Assembly (NCBI GenBank): GCA_018814265.1
Contig: JAHIZU010000093.1
Span: 1-5,825, forward strand
DNA length: 5,825 nt
Direction of reading: 5' to 3'
DNA from: Candidatus Margulisiibacteriota bacterium
Lineage (GTDB): Bacteria; Margulisbacteria; WOR-1; O2-12-FULL-45-9
In this document: in pieces, positions 1 through 5,477 of the stretch
Layout: each line of letters opens with the position of its first letter
How positions within the stretch are numbered: the stretch's first letter is position 1
Translations under genes and position numbers: made by a program
The notes under the pieces: generated by a model
Told to the model about the DNA's origin: nothing
Seen by the model: the letters and a program-made list of their open reading frames with translations, nothing else
Database searches by the model: none

Positions 1-20
1 AATCAGATTAATAATTCAAT

Positions 21-76
21 CTGGTATTCTGATCCTCTGATAATCCAGCTCTGATATTCTGATTTTCTGGTATTCT
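21..76 (+). repeat. Short direct repeats of CTGRTATTCT upstream of the glycosylase gene
   Basis: The decamer CTGGTATTCT occurs at 21-30 and 67-76, with the variant CTGATATTCT at 51-60. The match between the first two spaced copies extends to 20 bases (21-40 against 51-70, 16 of 20 identical), with a 30-base period. The repeats end 11 bases before the ATG at 88. They could be a decayed simple repeat or stacked promoter/operator elements; the sequence does not decide. Confidence 0.55.
68..76 (+). promoter_or_regulatory. Candidate extended -10 promoter of the glycosylase gene
   Basis: TGG followed by TATTCT (71-76) fits an extended -10 element. Seven bases downstream gives a transcription start near 83, only about five bases before the ATG at 88. 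I see no convincing -35 box. An identical TGGTATTCT at 22-30 could be a second upstream start. Confidence 0.3.
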
Positions 77-87
77 TACACAATACA

Positions 88-741
88 ATGCAAAAGCAAG
101 CAAAATTATTAAAAATATACAAAAGACTCTTGGCGCACTTTGGTCCCCAACGCTGGTGGCCAGGGGATACCCCTTTTGAGGTCATCATAGGGGCTATCCT
201 GACCCAAAGCGCTAACTGGGGCAATGTGGAGATGGCGATTGATAATCTTAAGAGGGAAAAGGTCTTAAATCCAAAAAAGATATTAGAAATTAGATATTCG
301 AAATTAGAAAAATTAATTAGGCCCTCTGGTTATTTTCGCGCAAAAGCCAAAAAGGTCAAGGCTTTTGTAAAACACCTGGTTGAAAATTACAATGGCAGCT
401 TAAAACGCATGTTTAATAAATCGATTCCAGAACTTCGAGAAGAACTACTTGCCATCCACGGGATCGGCCCGGAAACCGCTGATTCGATCATCTGCTATGC
501 AGCTTATAAGCCGACCTTTGTGGTTGACGCTTATACCAAGAGAATCGGAAATCGCGTTGGATTGTTCAAATTAGGCAAGTATTATGATATTAAGGATTAT
601 TTTGAAGGTAATCTGCCAAAAAAGTATCAATTGTTGAATGAGTATCATGCCTTGATCGTGGCTCTGGGTAAATATTTCTGTAAATCCAAGCCGATTTGTG
701 ATGGCTGCCCAATTTTTACTGTTTGTCAGAGAAAAATTTAG
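88..741 (+). CDS. Endonuclease III-superfamily DNA glycosylase (HhH-GPD, FeS), MagIII-like
   Basis: This 217-residue protein belongs to the helix-hairpin-helix/GPD base-excision repair family. It would cut damaged bases from DNA in the cytoplasm. An N-terminal FE..IGAILTQ block (about 30-40) is followed by RPSGYFRAKAKK (78-89), the hairpin LLAIHGIGPETADSI (120-134), catalytic Asp147 in VVDAYT, and C-terminal cysteines 198, 204, 207 and 213 (C-X5-C-X2-C-X5-C) for a [4Fe-4S] cluster. The residue at the position of the endonuclease III lysine nucleophile is Glu129, 18 residues before Asp147 as in the family. A monofunctional glycosylase without lyase activity is therefore expected. From memory, the WWP, RPSG, GIG-x-E-(S/T)-AD and CYA...VVD motifs resemble Helicobacter MagIII (3-methyladenine glycosylase), although MagIII lacks the cysteine cluster. 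The substrate is inferred. The ATG has no Shine-Dalgarno and may be nearly leaderless. Confidence 0.9.
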   Translation: MQKQAKLLKIYKRLLAHFGPQRWWPGDTPFEVIIGAILTQSANWGNVEMAIDNLKREKVLNPKKILEIRYSKLEKLIRPSGYFRAKAKKVKAFVKHLVENYNGSLKRMFNKSIPELREELLAIHGIGPETADSIICYAAYKPTFVVDAYTKRIGNRVGLFKLGKYYDIKDYFEGNLPKKYQLLNEYHALIVALGKYFCKSKPICDGCPIFTVCQRKI

Positions 742-752
742 TAGTTTATACA
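723..752 (+). promoter_or_regulatory. Weak candidate promoter for the caspase-like gene
   Basis: TTGTCA (723-728) and TTATAC (746-751) are 17 bases apart and straddle the end of the glycosylase gene. The start would lie near 758, giving a leader of about 47 bases before the ATG at 805. The region is AT-rich, so chance matches are likely. Confidence 0.25.
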
Positions 753-804
753 AGTTTTCCCCTTATTTATTCGATATATTTTATAGAAGTTCGGAGAAAC
801 TCAT

Positions 805-1785
805 ATGCCTGGAATTGGAGAAGTATTACATAATATTGTTAGTTCCATTTGGCCGCCATCCGTGGAGCCAGAGCAGGAACCAGTTGTTGAAAATGGGCCT
901 GTATCAGACATAATAACTGAATTTGATTCACCCTCTGCCTCTGTTTGGAGAAGAATTACCGAGAGTGCCTATTTCCTTCTTGGGATTGAAGAGCACAATG
1001 ATGAAGTAGTCCAAAGAGCTTTGAGCCAATCCCAGAATGTATTTGAGCAATTCGAGCAGATTCAGGGCAGAATTGATCAATCTCATGATCGCTGGGGCCG
1101 TGACCTTGAGGAATTAGGCATTACTAGTAGATTGCCAGTGCATTTTGAAGATAATAGTAGGATTGCAGAATTAATAAGTAATCGACGTGATCTTTCTCCA
1201 GACGGCAGGCCTTTGGCAGTTGTTATCGGGCCACGCCAAGATGGCAACGGCGCTTTTAATAATACCCACGTTAGTAACTTAATGAACAGGGGCTATCGGG
1301 TAGTTTATTATGAAGCTAGCTGCGAAACTGATTTATATAATGCAATTAGGGAGACAGGGGAAAGGCAGCAGATTTCCTTGCTAATGGTTGGTGGGCATGG
1401 GGTGAGTGGGGCGATTTCATTTGGCGCCATTGATCCAGCAAGTGATGATCCTGCTGATGAATCTTTGATTCTTGATATCTCAGATGAGCCCGAGCTATTG
1501 GCGCTTCGTCAATATCTGGCGGATGATAGCGTTATAGTTTCAGAAAGTTGCTCAACTGGCCAAGATGGCCAAGTGGGTGATAATGCTTCTAATATGTTGG
1601 CTAGAGTTTTTTCTCAGAGCACTGTTTATTCGCCAGCTGCGCCAGCTCCTGTTCCACAATTATTGTTTAATGATAATAATGAGGTTATAGATGTAAATTA
1701 TCAGTGCGCGGGCGAAGAATGTACCTATGAAGTCCCTTCCTATAGCATTGAGCCCCATTTGGTTCCACCCCAATCTGCCGATTAA
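805..1785 (+). CDS. Caspase-like (clan CD) cysteine protease, putative
   Basis: The protein has 326 residues, no signal peptide and no membrane segment, so it is probably cytoplasmic. The core (about 134-280) has the order expected of a caspase/hemoglobinase fold. A hydrophobic strand LAVVIGP (137-143) and an RGYRVVYYE strand (162-170) come first. Then LLMVGGHG (192-199) carries candidate catalytic His198, and VIVSESCSTGQ (243-253) carries candidate nucleophile Cys249. The 51-residue His-to-Cys spacing and the hydrophobic run before each residue are typical of clan CD. An acidic segment, LILDISDEPE (221-230), lies between them. The N-terminal 130 residues are charged and probably helical, with no family I recognise. 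The C-terminal tail is proline-rich with two cysteines. Shine-Dalgarno GGAGAA (793-798) sits six bases before the ATG. The next gene encodes two FHA domains, suggesting a signalling role. Substrate and activation are unknown; a C14-, C25- or C80-like subfamily is not resolved. Confidence 0.65.
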   Translation: MPGIGEVLHNIVSSIWPPSVEPEQEPVVENGPVSDIITEFDSPSASVWRRITESAYFLLGIEEHNDEVVQRALSQSQNVFEQFEQIQGRIDQSHDRWGRDLEELGITSRLPVHFEDNSRIAELISNRRDLSPDGRPLAVVIGPRQDGNGAFNNTHVSNLMNRGYRVVYYEASCETDLYNAIRETGERQQISLLMVGGHGVSGAISFGAIDPASDDPADESLILDISDEPELLALRQYLADDSVIVSESCSTGQDGQVGDNASNMLARVFSQSTVYSPAAPAPVPQLLFNDNNEVIDVNYQCAGEECTYEVPSYSIEPHLVPPQSAD

Positions 1786-1811
1786 TTTTCTTTGTTTCCT
1801 CTTTTAAAAGA

Positions 1812-1841
1812 CTGAAATTTTTCATAACAGGTTATGATAAT
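1812..1841 (+). promoter_or_regulatory. Candidate promoter of the FHA gene
   Basis: CTGAAA (1812-1817) and GATAAT (1836-1841) are separated by 18 bases; TATGAT (1833-1838) is an alternative -10. The predicted start near 1848 gives a leader of about 27 bases carrying the strong Shine-Dalgarno. A dyad at 1823-1836 overlaps the spacer and -10. Confidence 0.35.
1823..1836. promoter_or_regulatory. Perfect dyad CATAAC-AG-GTTATG, possible operator
   Basis: Six-base arms around a two-base centre form a perfect inverted repeat immediately before the FHA gene. GTTAT (1831-1835) can also pair with ATAAC (1840-1844), giving a second overlapping dyad. It overlaps the candidate promoter spacer, so a repressor site is plausible. 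The loop is too short and the arms too AT-rich for a terminator. Confidence 0.35.
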
Positions 1842-1859
1842 AACATAGAGCGAGTTTTG

Positions 1860-1865
1860 AGGAGG
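1860..1865 (+). promoter_or_regulatory. Shine-Dalgarno AGGAGG that fixes the FHA gene start
   Basis: This perfect AGGAGG lies nine bases before the ATG at 1875. It lies inside the six-codon extension that a TTG at 1857 would add, so the TTG start is very unlikely. Confidence 0.85.
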
Positions 1866-1874
1866 AAATATTTA

Positions 1875-2624
1875 ATGTCACAAGTAAAGGGGCCTGGTAA
1901 TGGCACAAGAATGGCTCGAATTCCTTCAGCGCTAATTGACGCTGTTAAGATAAGATTTAGTTTAAAATCTCTTATTATTAACTGGCCACAGATTGTTCGG
2001 CATGTTTTATCAGGAGGAAGGCTTTTGGTAGGAGAGGGCCCTTTCAGAAGTGATGAAGTTGGTTTGCAAATTACTGGCAGAAATCTTAGCCGTTGTCATT
2101 TAGAAATAGAATGGAACAGAGAAGAAGGCGCTTGGATGGTCAGAGATATTTCTATGATGGGTGGCACAAAAATGCGTAAAGCAATTTCTGAAGAAGATCT
2201 AGCCAGAATGGGTGCTACGCCGATCAGCGCTGGAGATGGTATTGCTTTGCCGGGATTTGAATTAGCTTTTGATTTGCCCCTGCCAGTAAAAAGTACTTTA
2301 GATGGCTTGATTCAGCCTGAAGTCCCCCCAGGGATACGACCAACTGTTCGTCCGTTTACTTTAGTTCAATTACCTGAAATGGCCATTGGACAGCTTATCT
2401 CAATTGGTCGGGATCTAAATGCAGGAGTGTTTTTTGATGACCCACTAATTTCTTTTGAACATGCCCATGTCTTTCGTGCCGAAGGAGGATATTTTATTCG
2501 AGATTTAGCAAGCACTAATGGGACTTTTGTTAATAAACAAAAAATTATCCCTGGGCATTGGACTCCATTTCAATTGTCTGATGATCTGATAACCTTGGGA
2601 AATATTAATGTAAAATTCTTTTAG
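1875..2624 (+). CDS. Protein with two FHA domains
   Basis: From ATG 1875 the product has 249 residues. FHA domains bind phosphothreonine peptides and recruit partners. The C-terminal domain (about 175-249) is canonical: SIGRD (176-180) has the Gly-Arg of the binding loop, SFEHAHV (193-199) matches S-x-x-H, and STNGTFVN (213-220) matches the S-x-NGT-x-V/I-N signature. The N-terminal domain (about 48-135) is divergent: LVGEG (51-55) replaces GR with GE, LSRCHLEI (71-78) keeps S-R-x-H, and the NGT loop reads MGGTKM. It may have lost phosphopeptide binding or be a structural partner. A linker rich in proline (about 136-165) joins them. There is no signal peptide or membrane segment. The stop is two bases before the next gene, suggesting translational coupling. 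A link with the upstream protease is inferred from proximity. FHA identity is firm for domain two and likely for domain one. Confidence 0.85.
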   Translation: MSQVKGPGNGTRMARIPSALIDAVKIRFSLKSLIINWPQIVRHVLSGGRLLVGEGPFRSDEVGLQITGRNLSRCHLEIEWNREEGAWMVRDISMMGGTKMRKAISEEDLARMGATPISAGDGIALPGFELAFDLPLPVKSTLDGLIQPEVPPGIRPTVRPFTLVQLPEMAIGQLISIGRDLNAGVFFDDPLISFEHAHVFRAEGGYFIRDLASTNGTFVNKQKIIPGHWTPFQLSDDLITLGNINVKFF

Positions 2625-2626
2625 CT

Positions 2627-3100
2627 GTGAGAATTATTTTTCAAAAACCTCCAAATTTTGATCGGTTGTGTCTGATGGCAACTCGTGAGCGCCCTCAAGC
2701 AGGTTTTAGTCAGTCATTTGTTTTATATTCCGGAAATATTAGGTTGTTTTTGCAACAAGTAAAGTCATTTAGCGGGAAATTTGTTTTTCATTTGGAAAGA
2801 CAAACATTGGCTGTATGCCATGATGTTTTCTCTCATCAAAGTATTGCCGAAGAAGCCTTGGGGGATAGCAGAAAAGGGGGGAAAATAGGCGGCAGTGTAA
2901 ATATATTCACATCTGAAAAAGGGATTGAATTATTTGTTTTTGGCTCTTCAGGCTATTTTGGTAGACCGCGCACAGAACAAATGGCTGTTATGGTAGGGTA
3001 TCTTAGCGGGCAATTAGTCTCTGCTGGTTTTCCTGTAAATGTTAAAGATATATCCTGGAGTGGGAACGCGCAATATCTAATTGAAATCGGGACCCAATAG
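2627..3100 (+). CDS. Hypothetical protein, Janus/PHPT1-like C-terminal region (tentative)
   Basis: A GTG start two bases after the FHA stop gives 157 residues. An ATG at 2675 would give 141. Neither has a clear Shine-Dalgarno, so translation probably depends on coupling to the FHA gene. I do not recognise the N-terminal 50 residues. Residues 51-143 follow the order of the Janus/phosphohistidine phosphatase fold: a strand ending in a histidine (LAVCHDVFSH, His65 and His70), a glycine-rich turn (KIGGSVNIF, 86-94), then IELFVFGSSGYFGRP (100-114), which resembles the I-x-V-Y-G-x-S-x-x-(Y/F)-G signature of PHPT1. A helix and a final strand (FPVNVKDIS) follow. The alignment is from memory and by eye, so a phosphatase function is only a hypothesis. 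A CheD-like reading was considered and fits worse. No signal peptide or membrane segment is seen. Confidence 0.6.
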   Translation: MRIIFQKPPNFDRLCLMATRERPQAGFSQSFVLYSGNIRLFLQQVKSFSGKFVFHLERQTLAVCHDVFSHQSIAEEALGDSRKGGKIGGSVNIFTSEKGIELFVFGSSGYFGRPRTEQMAVMVGYLSGQLVSAGFPVNVKDISWSGNAQYLIEIGTQ

Positions 3101-3102
3101 AT

Positions 3103-3131
3103 TTGACCTCTTAAGGCTAATAGGGTATATT
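3103..3131 (+). promoter_or_regulatory. Promoter of trpC, probably giving a leaderless mRNA
   Basis: TTGACC (3103-3108) and TATATT (3126-3131) are 17 bases apart, five of six matches for the -35 and close to consensus for the -10. The start is predicted at 3137-3140, essentially on the ATG at 3140. This agrees with the absence of a Shine-Dalgarno. It begins three bases after the preceding stop codon, with no terminator visible between. Confidence 0.6.
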
Positions 3132-3139
3132 ATCCTCAA

Positions 3140-3916
3140 ATGATCCTCGACGATATTATCTTCAATAAACGCCAGGAGGTTACGTCGCTTAAAGTTTCCT
3201 TTAGCGGCAAAGACCCTCGCCAACTCGTAAAAGGTTTACCTAAACCGCGGGACTTTCTCAAGGCCTTTAAAAAAGGCAAATTTTCTTTGATCGCGGAGAT
3301 CAAAAAGGCTTCCCCGTCTGCTGGTATTATTCGCCGGGAATTCGATCCCATTTACCTGGCCAAGACCTATGAGGAAAGCGGGGCGGCTGCTATTTCTGTC
3401 CTTACCGACGAAAAGTTTTTCCAGGGTAAACTTGAATATCTTAAAGCAGCCAAGGAATCGACGACTATCCCGGTCCTGCGTAAGGATTTTATCATTGATG
3501 AAGCCCAGGTTTATGAGGCCAGGATCGCCGGCGCTGACGCAATACTTTTGATCGCCAGGGTATTGAGTGACGATGAATTAGTCAAATTTTTAAAGCTGAC
3601 CCAAGAGCTTGGCCTGCAGGCCTTGGTTGAGGTCTACAGTGCGGAGGAGATCGAAAGAGCATTAAAGACCGAAGCCAAAATAATCGGCATTAATAACCGC
3701 GATCTGGATACCCTTAAGGTTGATTTGCGAAATACTGTTAAACTCATGAAGAAATTTCCCGAGCTAAAAAAGCGGATCGTGATCAGCGAGAGTGGGGTAG
3801 GGTCGCGAGCAGACATTGAAATATTGAAAAAGGCTGGGATGGATGGCGCGCTGGTCGGCGAGACAATCCTAAAAAGCGACAATATCCCGGCCAAGATACA
3901 GGAGTTGATCAATTGA
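3140..3916 (+). CDS. trpC: Indole-3-glycerol phosphate synthase
   Basis: TrpC closes and decarboxylates 1-(2-carboxyphenylamino)-1-deoxyribulose 5-phosphate to indole-3-glycerol phosphate, the penultimate stage of tryptophan synthesis, in the cytoplasm. The 258-residue length is normal for a monofunctional (beta/alpha)8-barrel enzyme. The family signatures are intact: IAEIKKASPS (51-60) with Glu53 and Lys55, PVLRKDF (111-117) with catalytic Lys115, ALVEV (161-165) with Glu164, IGINNRDL (182-189), and VISESGV (214-220) with Glu217 and Ser218. The barrel-end phosphate loop GALVGE (236-241) is also present. No other trp gene is in the window, so it seems separated from a classical trp operon. 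The stop overlaps the next gene by one base (TGATG). The start has no Shine-Dalgarno but sits at the predicted transcription start. No leader peptide or tryptophan attenuator is visible. Confidence 0.97.
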   Translation: MILDDIIFNKRQEVTSLKVSFSGKDPRQLVKGLPKPRDFLKAFKKGKFSLIAEIKKASPSAGIIRREFDPIYLAKTYEESGAAAISVLTDEKFFQGKLEYLKAAKESTTIPVLRKDFIIDEAQVYEARIAGADAILLIARVLSDDELVKFLKLTQELGLQALVEVYSAEEIERALKTEAKIIGINNRDLDTLKVDLRNTVKLMKKFPELKKRIVISESGVGSRADIEILKKAGMDGALVGETILKSDNIPAKIQELIN

Positions 3917-4887
3917 TGCGTAAATTGCTACTGGCTACTGGTTACTGGCTACTGATTACCTCTTTAGTGTTTGCAATGGGAGAAGTCCCTGAAAAAACAG
4001 AAATCGTTAATCCTACTGTTCAATACGTCCGCGAGTTTGGCTTGCCGGGCTCCGGCGACCGCCAGTTCTATTATCCTTACGGAATAGATGTGGCTTTGAT
4101 GGGCGATGCTGCGACTGGCCTGGGCAACATTTTTGTGGCAGATACGGGCAATAACCGGGTGCAGCGCCTGGATGAGGACGGCGGCTTTGTCTATCAGTTT
4201 GGGGGCTTTGGCACGGGCGACGGCAAGTTCAATACGCCGCTGGGAATTGCAGTTGATTTTAACTATCAAATATATGTTTCAGAAAAGGATAATGACCGCG
4301 TTCAGCTATTTGATATTCGCGGTAATTTTCTGCGGGAAGTGGCGACCGGGGAATATGGATATAAGGCTTTGTATGACCCGGCTGGCCTGGATGTTGATAA
4401 TCTTGGCAATCTCTATGTGACTGATTCCGGCAATGACCGGGTCTTGAAATTTAGCGAAAATGGCGAATTCCAGGGTGAGGTGGGGGGCTTTGGTTATGGC
4501 ATGGGTTTCTTTGACGCGCCGCAGGATGTGGCTGCTGACCAGAACCGCTACCTCTACGTGGCTGACACCAACAACCACCGTATCCAGAAGCTGGATTATG
4601 ACGGCCGGCCGCTTTTGGTGATTGGCAAATGGGGTGCTAAGCCAGGGGAGTTTTATCAGCCTCGAGGCATAGCAGTTGATAAGCTGTTTATCTACGTCTG
4701 TGATACCGGCAATAACCGGGTCCAGATCTTTACAAAAGAAGGGCAATTTGTGCTGGCTTATGGCCAGAAGGGCTATCAGAAGGGCGAGTTTAATGGCCCG
4801 ATTGGCATTTGTATGGGGAAAAAAGGCCAGATCTTTGTGGTAGATACTGGCAATAGCCGGATTGTTGAGCTAAAGATCAGTTATTAG
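3916..4887 (+). CDS. Secreted six-repeat NHL beta-propeller protein
   Basis: From ATG 3916 the product has 323 residues. A signal peptide is clear: MRK, a hydrophobic core (4-18), and a probable cut after LVFA (Ala20). The mature protein is built of six NHL repeats, whose diagnostic D-x-x-N-x-R-(V/I) segments lie at about 76-82, 123-129, 170-176, 217-223, 263-269 and 310-316 (for example ADTGNNRVQ and TDSGNDRV). Six repeats fit one closed six-bladed propeller. It is probably a periplasmic, surface or secreted binding scaffold; ligand unknown. The first blade carries a small insertion (LMGDAATGLG). The ATG shares its A with the trpC stop; Shine-Dalgarno AGGAG (3900-3904) is 11 bases upstream. 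A TTG at 3913 would add one residue with eight-base spacing and cannot be excluded. Coupling to trpC suggests co-transcription, not shared function. Long reverse-strand open frames here are shadows of the repeats. Confidence 0.92.
   Translation: MRKLLLATGYWLLITSLVFAMGEVPEKTEIVNPTVQYVREFGLPGSGDRQFYYPYGIDVALMGDAATGLGNIFVADTGNNRVQRLDEDGGFVYQFGGFGTGDGKFNTPLGIAVDFNYQIYVSEKDNDRVQLFDIRGNFLREVATGEYGYKALYDPAGLDVDNLGNLYVTDSGNDRVLKFSENGEFQGEVGGFGYGMGFFDAPQDVAADQNRYLYVADTNNHRIQKLDYDGRPLLVIGKWGAKPGEFYQPRGIAVDKLFIYVCDTGNNRVQIFTKEGQFVLAYGQKGYQKGEFNGPIGICMGKKGQIFVVDTGNSRIVELKISY
3928..3959 (+). repeat. Tandem heptamer YTACTGR encoding the signal-peptide core
   Basis: Four tandem heptamers, CTACTGG, CTACTGG, TTACTGG and CTACTGA, run from 3928 to 3955, followed by a partial TTAC. 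Because seven is not a multiple of three, the translation has a seven-residue period (LLATGYW then LLIT) and happens to be hydrophobic. The array supplies most of the signal-peptide core of the NHL protein. Confidence 0.8.
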
Positions 4888-4890
4888 CAT

Positions 4891-4922
4891 AAAAAAAAGC
4901 CCCCGAGAGTATAGGGGGCTTT
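4891..4922. terminator. Bidirectional intrinsic terminator between convergent genes
   Basis: AAAGCCCCC (4896-4904) pairs with GGGGGCTTT (4914-4922) around a nine-base loop, a nine-pair stem with six G-C pairs. Reading leftward, the stem is followed by an unbroken run of T (complement of 4891-4898), which makes it a strong terminator for the minus-strand gene. Reading rightward the T run is only three bases. It starts four bases after the NHL stop and ends 23 bases before the minus-strand stop. Confidence 0.88.
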
Positions 4923-4945
4923 AGATATTTAAATCCTCTTTGCGC

Positions 4946-5416
4946 TTACTCTATGCTTAAGTCTGGGGTTGTAACCTTCAGATTCGTATCGTGTTCATAC
5001 GGCTTTGTGTTTTTTACGCTGTACTTTCGTGGAGGAGAACCAGGATCACATTCAACTTCACTTTGACCCCCTGAGTCATCAATAGGAGAATTATCCATCA
5101 TTCCTTCATTCTGTGAATTTGTCTCCCTGCCCATCTTTTTTACTTGCTCATTTTGCCACCAAATATAAAAGCCTTGGGGTAGAGGTTCACGCAAATATAC
5201 GACTCTTCTACCCGGTGTGCGGGGTGGACTTTTTGAACGTTTTACAAGCACACCTTTTGGTAAACGTTTTGGTGCTTTTGAAGGGAGGGTTACTTTTGTT
5301 TTTGTGCCTTCAGGCTTCCGCTCCGGTGAACTTGATGGAAGGTTTACGACCTCTGCAAAAACCACTCCCCCAAGAAGAAACAATGAAACAAACAATAAAC
5401 CAATCAACTTTTTCAT
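4946..5416 (-). CDS. Small exported basic proline-rich protein, unknown function
   Basis: Translated leftward from CAT at 5414-5416, the product has 156 residues. MKKLIGLLFVSLFLLGGVVFA (1-21) is a textbook Sec signal peptide with a likely cut after Ala21; the next residue is Glu and there is no lipobox cysteine. The mature part has three zones: a Pro/Lys/Arg-rich stretch (about 27-71, with PSKAPKRLPKG and SKSPPRTPGRR), a short aromatic patch QGFYIWWQNE (81-90), and a polar, acidic tail with a single cysteine (123) and SPPRKYSVKN (127-136). The basic disordered stretch could bind envelope polymers or nucleic acid, but this is a guess. I recognise no family. An in-frame upstream ATG would add 30 residues before the Shine-Dalgarno and hairpin, so it is rejected. 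The gene ends facing the shared terminator. Its long structured leader suggests control after transcription starts. Confidence 0.78.
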   Translation of the reverse strand: MKKLIGLLFVSLFLLGGVVFAEVVNLPSSSPERKPEGTKTKVTLPSKAPKRLPKGVLVKRSKSPPRTPGRRVVYLREPLPQGFYIWWQNEQVKKMGRETNSQNEGMMDNSPIDDSGGQSEVECDPGSPPRKYSVKNTKPYEHDTNLKVTTPDLSIE

Positions 5417-5423
5417 TTTTTTA

Positions 5424-5429
5424 CCTCCT
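5424..5429 (-). promoter_or_regulatory. Shine-Dalgarno AGGAGG that fixes the exported-protein start
   Basis: CCTCCT on the plus strand reads AGGAGG leftward and lies seven bases before the ATG at 5416. It directly touches the hairpin at 5430-5468, so structure could affect its exposure. Confidence 0.85.
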
Positions 5430-5468
5430 AGCCCCGAGTGCCTCGACTTCGCTCGGCATCGAAGGGCT
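5430..5468 (-). repeat. Imperfect hairpin abutting the Shine-Dalgarno, possible dispersed repeat
   Basis: AGCCC (5430-5434) pairs with GGGCT (5464-5468). Inside it, CGA-TGCC (5435-5442 with G5438 bulged) pairs with GGCATCG (5455-5461). The AA at 5462-5463 bulges, and a 12-base loop contains CTTCG. That is about 12 pairs, GC-rich against AT-rich flanks. It could be a translational control element or a copy of an intergenic palindromic repeat. It has no T run, so it is not a terminator. Confidence 0.55.
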
Positions 5469-5477
5469 CCATTTAAT

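Noticed and set aside
1857..1874. TTG start for the FHA gene
   Set aside because: Its codons include the AGGAGG itself; the ATG at 1875 has ideal spacing.
2627..3100. CheD-like deamidase reading of the third gene
   Set aside because: The Cys and His spacing and the LGSC motif of CheD are absent.
3964..4746. Long reverse-strand open frames (101 and 146 residues) across the NHL gene
   Set aside because: They are antisense shadows created by the repeated codons of the NHL repeats. They lack Shine-Dalgarno sequences, and the plus-strand protein is unambiguous.
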